Shown piece by piece: positions 25,896 through 35,700 of a stretch of DNA of 64,000 bases; within the stretch, counting starts at the first letter, position 1; each line of letters starts with the position of its first letter. This DNA is from Istiophorus platypterus. Its lineage: Eukaryota; Chordata; Actinopteri; Istiophoriformes; Istiophoridae. The notes beneath the pieces were generated by a model. It ran no database searches. It worked only from the letters and a program-made list of their open reading frames with translations, and had not been told where the DNA came from. The stretch covers positions 14,480,379-14,544,378 of the forward strand of contig CM029129.1 of NCBI GenBank assembly GCA_016859345.1, written 5' to 3'. A program made the translations under genes and the position numbers.

Positions 25896-26759
25896 TTGTC
25901 TGCGTTGTTTAAACTTTTAAAGGGCTTCTTTCATCTCCTGTATGATTTCCATAGTCCCACCTTCCCTCTACCAACACACCTGTATCCTATTTGTATCATG
26001 TGTGTGTTTCTTATTTATTTCAACACTCTGATGATGGCTTCCAGTCGAAGACAGTTGGTGTCAGCTATGTAATATTAAGGCCTTTTGATAATTATACCTC
26101 ATGTATAAGACTGTATAAGACTTGGATTTGTCCTCTCCTTTATTTGCATCATGATGGGCTCTTGGAAATAACAATGGGTCATTTTTCACATTTTTTGACA
26201 TTTCTTAGACTTTTTTTCAGGTTGCTCTATGTCATTTTTTCTTTAACCTCCTCGGTATCCTGCTGTGGTATCCCATACCAGCCACTCGCTTACCCATACG
26301 TATGGCCTGTGCCCTTGGCAAATACACTGCCAGGTATGAGAAGTCTACAAAATGGCTAAAGACAGTATCACCTATCACCTTCAGGGGAAATACAGGGAAA
26401 TTATTTTCAAAAAAAGAAACTGATTTACTTTTAATACAACTCCAAAATGGATAAAGGATAAACTAGCATAACTCACACATGCACAGGTACCGCTGGTTTG
26501 CTGTGTTGTACCTTCTCCTCTGCTTCCTGCTACTCCCATCGTTTGTGTTTGCCCTCTCCATGGCTGGCTGGGAGGTGATGACTGGGATTAGCATGCCAGT
26601 CATTATGGTGATAATATTTGCTGCAACAGTAAACATGCTCCAGGCACGCAGACCTGACTGTTTGCCGCTTAGACTGCGAAGACCAGGATCTTGTGATCTA
26701 CAATATAACGAGAGAAACAACAGACACAACACAACAAACAGCATTTCTTCAGAGAATAG
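24262..26759. repeat. 1,600-bp tandem duplication of the slc34a1 3' end, second copy shortened
   Basis: Sequence from 24262 onward reappears from 25862 onward at near identity, an offset of exactly 1,600 bp. Copy 1 is 24262-25861. Copy 2 is 25862 to about 26759, reduced by two deletions: about 360 bp of intron (24606 to about 24963 in copy 1 terms) and about 355 bp spanning the end of exon 11, the following intron and the start of exon 12. Only a handful of substitutions separate the copies in exons 10-11, for example CTTGGT versus CTCGGT. The duplication is therefore young, or an assembly product. Confidence 0.93.
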
Positions 26760-26835
26760 CAATCCTAACATAGGTGCAGTGTGGTCCACAAACTCAAGCA
26801 ATCAGGGGATTCAACTGACAAGCACTAATTTGTAG
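26221..26835 (+). CDS. slc34a1: Alternative second terminal-exon set of the slc34a1-like gene
   Basis: Two exons repeat the end of the cotransporter: 26221-26333 (copy of exon 10, with an intact CAG acceptor and GT donor) and 26487-26835 (exon 11 fused in frame to exon 12). If exon 9 splices here instead of to 24972, the protein is 535 aa. The fusion reads LRLRRPGSCD: the deletion removed the rest of exon 11, the intron and the start of exon 12 but kept frame. This copy keeps what looks like the original 3' end, finishing IQLTSTNL, a class I PDZ-type terminus comparable in position to the TRL end of mammalian NaPi-IIa. ATTAAA at 27325-27330 could serve as the polyadenylation signal. It is either a usable alternative 3' end or a relic. 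Confidence 0.72.
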
Positions 26836-27432
26836 TGCCATTATCTTGTGTCTGAAGTGTGCCATGAATTTGAAGACCTGTATTGAGCACAACTGTGTGT
26901 TGAAAAAAACAACAACTTACAAATGTAATATCCAGGGGATCTGTAACTTATGAGGTGAGCTACTGTAAATTTAGGGAAGATGGTCTGCTCCCAGATGAGT
27001 AATGCATGAATAGCTAATGAATAACCTGTTGGTTTCTTACCAATGTACAAAGAGATAAATATTAACAGGCTAGCTTTTATTTAACACAGCTGATGCAAGA
27101 GGACTTACTGAATTCGGTGATAACTTATTACATGTATATTTTTTTAAGATTTTAGTGGCGGAAGTCAAGATTGCATTGGGAATTCTAAAATGTAAACTTT
27201 GTTTATATATAGAATTAGACCTTGAAACATTGCAGTACCTTCCTTTGTTTTTGTTTTTTTTCCCACTGGCAATTTAAGCAAAGATATGAACATAAATGTT
27301 AAACCTGTTAAAGAAATTTTTGAAATTAAATATTGCTTCACTGTTGCTTTTTTGCTTCATTTGAATTTTAAAGACATCTCTGTTGGTTAAGAATAGTGGA
27401 CAATAGTTAATTTATTGTCATTTACTGGCCCT
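26836..27432. other. 3' UTR/flank of the slc34a1-like gene
   Basis: AT-rich, no reading frame of note. Likely 3' UTR for the second terminal-exon set, with ATTAAA at 27325-27330. Nothing else recognised. Confidence 0.45.
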
Positions 27433-27865
27433 GATGTTAGAGTGATAAGAAATATGGAAAAAAAAAACCTGACTCAGATCACAAAGCAACATAGCTTCCA
27501 CCTAAGCCAGTATAAGGTACCAGCCAATTTCTGAATCGTAGTCTTACCCCTGCCTGAGACCTCATGTCTAACCCTTGAAATAATAACATGATCAAGGATC
27601 ATTGGCTCTGTGGCCTGAAAAAAGAGGAAAATAAAAATAATTACTTTTTGTGATTAGTATTTGGTCAGTATTGATCAATAAAAAGTGCAACTCATAGCTG
27701 ACATCTAGAGGACACACACTGTACACACTGTTCTTGCAGTTACTAACAGAGAGAAGCTTGTACAAACTTCAAGCAATGTAATGATCATATTTGACCACAA
27801 GATAGAGCTAAAGTTTCTCTCCTGTTATTACATGAATGTCATGAAACAATACACCTTTAATCTGT
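27433..27865 (+). pseudogene. Truncated copy (A) of the ITIM-receptor last exon and 3' region
   Basis: From GATGTTAGAGTGATAAG at 27433 the sequence follows the last exon and 3' UTR of the receptor fragment at 30484 onward, with high identity over roughly 230 bp. It then jumps over about 280 bp and continues to match up to about 27865. The copy starts inside the last exon, so it has no acceptor, membrane exon or tyrosine motif. It is a duplicated fragment, not a gene. Confidence 0.8.
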
Positions 27866-27892
27866 CTGTATTTCTATTTTCATGGTTCATGG

Positions 27893-28565
27893 CTCTTGAG
27901 TTTAACTTCAACAGTGACACATCCTGTCTTGGAGAGTGTTCTTGACCTGGCTGCATGTTGTGAAGTTTTTCTACACCAAAGAAAGAATTCTGCGATCATC
28001 AAAATTAGTTTTTGTTTGTGGACTTCCAGGATCTTTGGTGTTCCTGAGCTCACCAGTTTTTTCTTTCTTTTTAAGAATGTACCAAATTGTTGCTTTGGCC
28101 ACCCCTAAAGTTTCTACCGTCTGTCTGATAGGTTGGTTTTGTTTTTTCAGCCCAACGATGGCCTCCCCTGTTTCCATCAGTACATCTTTGGAACACAGAT
28201 TTCAAAAGTTCCTGTGAACTTCCACCAAATGCAAATTCAACACTTGGAATCAACTCCAGAGCTTTTATCAGCTTATCTTGTCATGAAATAACGAGAGAAC
28301 TGTCCCCACCTTACCATGAAACTGATCACCAGTCAGTTGTCAAAATGCCTTTGAGCCAAAGTTAATGAGGGACAATGTATAAAAATCGCTATCATTTCTA
28401 AATGGTTTAAGTGATGATTTTGTTAATCCCCTTGAATTAAAGCTGATAGTCTTTGCTTCAATCACATCTTGTTAGCTCCCTTTCAAATCCATGCTGGTGG
28501 TGTACCGAGGCAAAATTATGAAAATTATGTCACTGTCCAAATACTTACGGACCTAACTGCAGTTT
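27893..28565 (-). mobile_element. Tc1/mariner element fragment with N-terminal transposase remnant
   Basis: On the minus strand, 28177-27971 reads without stops and contains QTVETLGVAKATIWYILKKK and DDRRILSLV, the paired helix-turn-helix DNA-binding region of Tc1 transposases. The outer end near 28526-28562 resembles a Tc1 terminal repeat (CACTGTCCAAATACTTACGG). Towards lower coordinates the element is cut off before the DDE catalytic domain. It is inactive and directly follows receptor-tail copy A. Confidence 0.82.
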
Positions 28566-29520
28566 GTGGACTGCACTACCAGAGAAACCTGAAGCTGTTG
28601 TATGCCAATGTTAAAGAGGCCTGGCAATACATTACTAGTGGAATTCTTCACTTCCTGTGTACTTATCATTGCTATTTCATACTAGTTTTTACTTTTGTTT
28701 ACTAACTTGCACATTCCTAACTGTGCATTGTGCAACTGTAAAGAAGCAATTGTTTTTTTATGTTTAGTTTTTGCAATTTTTTAAAATTTTAATTTACAAC
28801 TAAACCACCAGTCATTTTCTGGATTAATCAATCAATAGTTTTGTCTATTAAATATCAGAATATAGTAAAAAAAAAATAAATAAATAAAAATGCTCATCCA
28901 AGGTGGCATCAACAAATTTCTTGTTTTTTTTTCCATCTAAAAATCCTGTAATCCAAGATTTAGATAAGCTGCTTGAGTTGGTCTAGTCACCCATAGAGAT
29001 AAAAGGAAGCCCCTTTGTATACAAGCTCAGTCGGTCCTCTGCAGCCTTCTTTTAGCATGGACAGCACACACTCTACTGGCACGATCAATGCTGCTCTCAG
29101 CTGCTTCTGCCAAGCTGTTGGGCTCACACAGCAGCAGTAACAACAAAAGTTAAGTTATAAACAAAGGTCCCGCTGGTGACAATCCCCCTAGATTTTGAGA
29201 AACCACTCGTTTATTGACTGGCTAGCTAAGCAAACCCTCACATCTGTGAGTCTGCTGCTGGTGCATTCTGACATTTATTTCCTGCAGCAATAAGAGCCAT
29301 CGTTAGTGTTATCAGTAACACCTGTGTCCTGTCTAGTTTGACAAGTGGCGTGATGCCTATAGAATTAAAAAGTAGTAGAACCCACTGCATAGACTTTTTC
29401 CTAATAGTCCCGCTATGCAATCCATCAAATTTTAAATATGCAAAGATCTTTTATAGATTTTTAGATGTGAAAAAATAATACCTGGACATTGAAAATAAGT
29501 GTCTGATATTACAATTTACT
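28566..29520. other. Unassigned DNA left of the assembly gap
   Basis: AT-rich sequence with an A/AT-rich patch near 28870-28895. It should contain upstream exons of the receptor whose tail lies right of the gap, but I find no immunoglobulin exon with cysteines and a tryptophan here. Confidence 0.4.
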
Positions 29521-30020
29521 NNNNNNNNNNNNNNNNNNNNNNNNNNNNNNNNNNNNNNNNNNNNNNNNNNNNNNNNNNNNNNNNNNNNNNNNNNNNNNNN
29601 NNNNNNNNNNNNNNNNNNNNNNNNNNNNNNNNNNNNNNNNNNNNNNNNNNNNNNNNNNNNNNNNNNNNNNNNNNNNNNNNNNNNNNNNNNNNNNNNNNNN
29701 NNNNNNNNNNNNNNNNNNNNNNNNNNNNNNNNNNNNNNNNNNNNNNNNNNNNNNNNNNNNNNNNNNNNNNNNNNNNNNNNNNNNNNNNNNNNNNNNNNNN
29801 NNNNNNNNNNNNNNNNNNNNNNNNNNNNNNNNNNNNNNNNNNNNNNNNNNNNNNNNNNNNNNNNNNNNNNNNNNNNNNNNNNNNNNNNNNNNNNNNNNNN
29901 NNNNNNNNNNNNNNNNNNNNNNNNNNNNNNNNNNNNNNNNNNNNNNNNNNNNNNNNNNNNNNNNNNNNNNNNNNNNNNNNNNNNNNNNNNNNNNNNNNNN
30001 NNNNNNNNNNNNNNNNNNNN
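29521..30020. other. Assembly gap of exactly 500 N
   Basis: A run of exactly 500 undetermined bases. The round size suggests a placeholder, so the true length is unknown. It cuts the receptor gene immediately upstream of its membrane exon. Reading frames drawn through it are meaningless. Confidence 0.98.
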
Positions 30021-30558
30021 TCCACTGCTAGTGTAGATATTACTGTATGTCCAACATCTAATGAAAGACAAAAGAATAGACATCATATCTTCATGATTTT
30101 TAATTTGGTTTCATATTTATTTGTCTTTGCTAGATTTTCCTTCTTCCTTCCCTGTTGTGACTGTGGCTGTGATAGCTGGTGTCAGTCTCCTTCTCCTTGT
30201 GGCCTTGTGTGTTGGTATGATATATTATCATAACAAATCCAGGCGCAGGGCTGTAAATGAGGGTAAGTGAAAGATGTTGTCCCATGTCTTCATCTGTCTC
30301 AATAAGGACCATACTGACTGAAGTTGGGCTACCAAATTTTTTCTACTTTGCCATTTTCCGCCTACATTTCACATGGCATAAAATAATTTTGTCCTCTGTG
30401 ACTTGTTACCACCTCAAAACACATTTTACATTTCACATCTGTTTTTATTTTTTCCAGGTAAATCTGAAGAAATCATCTACACAGATGTTAGAGTGATAAG
30501 AAATATGGAAAAAAAAACGACCCGACTTAGATCACAAAGCACCATAGCTTCCACCTAA
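30021..30558 (+). CDS. 3' part of an immunoglobulin-superfamily-like receptor with membrane anchor and ITIM-like tail (partial)
   Basis: Three pieces are visible. 30021-30048 could be the end of an Ig-type exon, reading TASVDITV like a G strand; its donor is weak. 30134-30262 is a phase 1-1 exon encoding FPSSFPVVTVAVIAG, then a Leu/Val-rich membrane helix and a basic stop-transfer HNKSRRR. 30458-30558 is the last coding exon, reading GKSEEIIYTDVRVIRNMEKK and ending QSTIAST. IIYTDV fits the inhibitory motif consensus (I/V/L)xYxx(I/V/L), which when phosphorylated recruits SH2 phosphatases in known receptors. A short tail after a single helix is typical of fish Ig-type leukocyte receptors, but the extracellular part is lost in the gap, so the family is not proven. 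Decayed copies of this 3' end lie on both sides. Confidence 0.6.
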
Positions 30559-31240
30559 GCCAATATAAGGTACCAGCCAATTTCTGAATCGTAGTCTTAC
30601 CCCTGCCTGAGACCTCATATCTAACCCTTGAAATAATAACATGATCAGGGATCATTGGCTCTGCGGCCTGAAAAAAGAGGAAAATAAAAATAATTAATTT
30701 CCCCTAAATGTTTTTTTCTCTTGAGTGATTTAGGATATTTGTTACTATATCAACAGTATATTGCACTATGACAATATTGGGACAATTCTGGATACATTTT
30801 TTTAAATGTTTTGTCTTTTTTCACCTGAATTTTTCAGTGAACATAATTATAATTTTTGTTTTCATACAAACCATCAAAACAAAGTCAAAGTCAATGTAGA
30901 TAACTTTTTAAAGTGTCCATGCAACTGATAAAACAAGTATTATTTATATTATATTGAACGTTGGTTTGTAATTAGTAATTGGTCAGTACTGATCAATAAA
31001 AAGTGCAACTCATAGCTGACATCTAGAGGACACACACTGTACATACTGTTTTTTCAGTTACTAACAGAAATGAGCTTTTACAAACTGCAAGAAATGTAAT
31101 GATCATTTTGACCACAAGATGCAGCTAAAATCCATCTCCTCTTATTACATGAATGTCATAAAACAATACACCTTTAATCTGTCAGATTTTTTTTATGCAT
31201 GGTCAATTACTGTAAATACTGGATTGAGGAATGGCAATTA
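30559..31240 (+). other. Probable 3' UTR of the receptor fragment (copy B of the repeated block)
   Basis: Follows the stop at 30556-30558. It is the best-preserved version of a block that recurs at 27433-27865 and 31398-32310. Shared landmarks are the segments GCTGACATCTAGAGGACACA and TTGACCACAAGATG. AATAAA occurs within ATCAATAAAAAGTGCAAC near 30990 and could be the polyadenylation signal. Confidence 0.5.
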
Positions 31241-31397
31241 ATGTTAAATTTGAACTAACTGACAGTTATATCAAGCAAAAACAGCTATGTCTATCTATAT
31301 TTATTACAAGGCCTGTGAGAAGAAGAGGAAGGAGAGGAAGAGTTTCTGACAGTAAGAAAAAAGCTGTGGTTTTTAACTGTCAGTTTCAGTTTTGCCA

Positions 31398-32310
31398 TGA
31401 AAACAATTTTGTCCTCTGCGACAGGTTACCAACTTCAAAACACAGTTCACATTTGTTTTCTCAGGTAACTCCAAAGATGTAATTATTACTGTAAAATATG
31501 AAATTTGAAGAGAACCTGACCCAACTCACATCGCAGATCCCCTCAATTTCCACCTGAGTCAGTATCAAGTGCCAGCCATTTTCTGACTCCTAGTCTTAAC
31601 CCTGCCTGAGACCTCACTGAAATAAAAATGTGAACAGGGTTTATTGTCTATATGGTCTGAAAAAAAGGCCAAAGAGACAATGAACATTGTGGAAATTTTT
31701 TTATTTTTTGTTTGTTTGTTTGTGTTAAGCATTTATGATTGTTTTTTAAAAAATAACAAAGATTTCATGTGATTTCATTTTCTGTTATTTGCTTTGTGGC
31801 ACTGTTGACAATTTTTTAAGTGTTTTGTCTCTTTTACTTATATTCTATAAAATTTTTATTTCTAATTTTTTTATTTTATAAATATATAATTTTTGTTTTT
31901 CATACAAACCATCAAAACAAAGCGAAACAGAATGAAAAGTTGATAACTTTTAAGCTGTCCATGAAACTAATAAAAACAAATGGTATCTAAATTATATTGA
32001 ACGTTGGTTTGTAATTAGAATTTGGTCAATATTAATAAATAAATAGTGAAACACTCATGGCTGACATCTAGAGAACACACACTGTGAACACTGTTCTTGC
32101 AATTAATAACCAAGAAGCTAATACAAGCTAAAGGCAATGTACACCAATGTGATCACTTTTAACCACAAGATGGTGCTAAAATCCATCTCCTCTTATTACA
32201 TGAAGGTCATGACACAATACAGCTTTAATCTGTCTTTAATCTCTTTTGGAAATTTATGTCTGGTCATTTACAGTAAATTCTGGATTGAGGAATGGCATTT
32301 TTTCATTTCA
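31398..32310 (+). pseudogene. Diverged copy (C) of the receptor intron, last exon and 3' region
   Basis: 31398-31465 matches the intron before the last exon of copy B (shared TTTTGTCCTCTG, GTTACCA, TCAAAACACA) and ends in a TCTCAG acceptor. The following exon has diverged to GNSKDVIITVKYEI with a stop and has lost the IIYTDV motif. The 3' region then follows copy B to about 32310, clearly less similar than A is to B. Just upstream, about 31310-31340, a basic stretch RPVRRRGRRGR may be what remains of the membrane exon end. It is the oldest of the three copies. Confidence 0.65.
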
Positions 32311-32449
32311 GTGAGACTGTTGCTTTGCAGCATGGGGGCCAACATAGAGGGCTCCAGTAAAAAAAACAAAACAACAACATAAGGTTGTGCTCTTCTCTTT
32401 CCATCATTCTCGCTTTAAATTAATCTTGCTTTCATTTCTCAAAATAAAT

Positions 32450-32745
32450 CTTGCTCCAGACCTGAGCAGGCTTTTTTTAGAGGGTTCCTGGCCTTTCTGT
32501 TCTTGAATGTGACCAGCGGTTTGCACCTTGTGGAAAACCCTCTGTATTTACATTCATGAAGGTGTCTGTTAGTTGTAGGCTTACCTACATCAGCCTACCT
32601 CCTTGAGAGTGTTCTTGACCTGGATAGATGTTTTCTTCACCAAGGAAAGAATTCTGCAATCATCTGCTTTAGTTGACTTTAGCGCTCTTCCAGGCCTTCT
32701 CCTGTCTGTCATCATACACTGGTTTTCACTGGGTCAACAATGAAA
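32450..32745 (-). mobile_element. Second Tc1/mariner transposase fragment
   Basis: Minus-strand translation across about 32735-32590 gives RRRPGRALKSTK, ADDCRILSLVKK and VKNTLK, matching the linker between the DNA-binding and catalytic regions of Tc1 transposases. Further left, the sequence resembles the next part of the same family (GGTTTGCACCTTGTGG, GAAAACCCTCTGTATTTAC). Both ends are missing. It has the same orientation as the Tc1 fragment at 27.9-28.6 kb and likewise follows a receptor-tail copy. Confidence 0.75.
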
Positions 32746-35700
32746 ATTAATGGCTCATTTTTGGAATATTTTTAATCTCGGGTAGTAACTGCAAAAACTG
32801 TTGTTAGCAGAGAGAATAAAGTTTAGGTTGCAAGTGATGTAGTGAATATCATTAACCACTTGATGGAGACTGAGGCCATCACAGATAACCAGATAATTGT
32901 CAAGAAAGAAAGTCACTATAATCTGTGTATCTTTGGTAAATTCTTGTTGATTTTTTAATATGGCTGGTACCTTTAAAACCCCAACCGATGCTGATGATTA
33001 TTTCCTTTTAAATTGTCCCCTGGTCTGCAACTGGTCTGCAATAAATTGCAAACTTACATATTGTCCATGCATTGGAAAGGGTTCTGTTGACAAACTGAGC
33101 ATTGAAATTTCCAAAAACGCTTCAAAAGATACGTTTTTCCAATTTTCTGCTTTTTCCAATAAGACACATTCTGTAGTGAACATTTTTCCCTTTTTGACCA
33201 CAAGGTGGCAACAACATGCAACAAAACACTGCTGATACTACAGATCTTGTAACCGACGTAGCCAATGTTTCTTATTTGAATGTATTAGGTTCGGTGTAAT
33301 GATTGCATGGTCCTTGGTACATCTAGCAAAACTGCCCAAACTTTAAGCTTAAAATAATCTTTCAAAGTCAACCACACAAGTTCGAATTTGGATGTGGCCA
33401 AGACGATAACAACACTGACGCTTATAACATACAGCAACCCGCTCATGTTCAGATCGATATGCAGATGATTAAAGAAGTTTAGTAGGCGTTCGAAGCATCA
33501 TGTTATATCTATATGGGTTCAAATATTTGAGACGCACTGTACGTTTCCCAGTTATCATTACATAATGATAGAAAAAAATATGTTGTAATTTTTCTTTGGT
33601 CTAACAGGCTTCTCCAGTAAAAGTCACTTCAAATTTTAAAAGATGCTTTTTCAAAGTGTTCTAATGTTCAGTAACTATGTATTCTATTTATTTTATACCT
33701 AGAAATCCACAAACAATATGTTTTTGTTTTTCCTCTTTCTTTGGGCAGAAGGAGTAACTAAGTAAGAGAGTGGTTGAGGGTAAGATTTCAACAGAATATA
33801 ACTGAAGATGGCCGTTAACTCTGCATCATTTATTACTGCTAACCATACACCATAGTTTAAACCAGCTAACCTTCTATTCCTCTGGAGTTGCCCTAGTCAG
33901 CATTCGTTAAGCCTGCAAACTGTTTTAGTTTTTCCAATTCTTGTAAGTGTATTCAAATACTAACTTAAAATTAAATATACCAAATAAACACTGCAGACCT
34001 GAAGCCTTAAGCAATTATCTTTCCTTCATATCCCTTTCCCGCCATCGTCTCTCTCTATCACTCATGGGTTTATTGTCATATCTTTAGTCGTCTCTTCCCA
34101 CATGGGGATTCCCATAGCATACTACAGTCTTCCATCCAGCATCTGCATTTGCATAAGCACCATACCACAACATATGTCAAACACTCGCCAAGAGCCACAA
34201 TATTTGAAACTGAATTTACTATTAGGTCATGTGGAATAACGTTTACGACTTTCCCCACCCTCTCTCTTTGCCATCCTCCCTCTCTACCCCTCTGTGTTTT
34301 AATGGGGTGACTGCAGGAGAGAAAGAGGGCTTCCCCCTCTCCCTGACGCCTCTTCTTTGAGAACATGTGGCCTGAGAATAATTGGGTTACAACTATAGCA
34401 GTCCAGTGAATTGGCCTTGATTTAGAGAATGACTCCATTCACTTTTGTCTGTCTGCCTGCTGCTTCCACAGCTGCAGCTCTTATCCTCCATTCAGGCTCA
34501 GGATTTTACTGTATAGGCCTGGCAGACAGCCAGAAGAGAGAGTGGAAAATAATCTGAGCATTAATATACTAACCTACATTCAGTGGGTAGAGTGAGAGAA
34601 CAGTATTGTCATTTTTTTGTAATAGGGTATCCCTTTGTTTAAGAATTTGTGTAAAGGTAAAATCTGTGATTTAGTTTTAATAAATTCTTCAACTAAAAGC
34701 CACTTTTGTTTACAATGCAAGCTGTCATGGGCGAAGTCCATATTTTATGTCTAACTTCTATGATATAAACAAACAGCACACATTTTGTATATATTGTCAG
34801 CTGTGCACATATTATGCTGTGTATATGACAACACCTGGTGGATGTATGAAAATACTAATGGCATTTAAATGATCACGGCAAAGTATTTCCCTCAACCTTG
34901 CATCTACAAGAAAATAATAAAACTTTACAGATCAGTGAGTTCATCTGTCAAACTGAGTAGTGATTGATTATTTATTCATTTTTTCATCCTACCTTTTTTT
35001 CCAGCTGTGAGTGGCATCTTGATTTTCATTGTGCACTTTATGCATTTCATTGTGGGATAAAAGGGCTTTTTTCACAAGTGTATCTAATAACAATGATCTC
35101 AGTGATCTCAGCAAGATATGTCAGTGAGCCAGCATGGACAACAAAAGGGCCTTTCCTTTGCCGCCATGTAACACTAATTAATTACACCTGTGCTTCCCCT
35201 GCTGTGTCTAAAGTACCCATCAAAACTAATGTTACACTTAGAGCCAAGTGATTTTAGTACACATGTTGCTATAATTTTACCCCATGTAAATCACACTCAA
35301 ACATGGTTTAAGATTAGTAGCTATGCAGTTGGGGGTTAGCTAGCTAACTAGCGCCTGGGGGAGAGGCGTCCAAGAGACAAGCGCCCTCCAGGTAACTCTA
35401 AAATTCAACACTAAACGTTGTGGCTTCTTAGCTGATTGCCTTAAGCCCATACACTTGGAGACAATTCAGATAATAAGTGGTGCAACACTGGCCAACCCTC
35501 GAAATCTGGTGAGAATGTATGAGATCACTTGTGACTGTACGACAACAAAATGCTAAACATGTAGACATGTATGTCTAGCTCTCATACTACACCACATGTT
35601 GATCAGCCTTCACTTCCAAGCCATTTCCAAGCTGCTGCTGTGCTCTGCTAAAATCCTGATCCAGATGTTGTCTCACAAATTCACCATATACATAATTTAA

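Noticed and set aside
29451..30233. Long open frames of 169-244 residues across the gap on both strands
   Set aside because: They are made of undetermined bases; only 30134-30262 has real coding evidence.
32960..33235. 91-codon Cys-containing open frame right of the Tc1 fragment
   Set aside because: No signal peptide, no domain pattern and no splice support; treated as chance.
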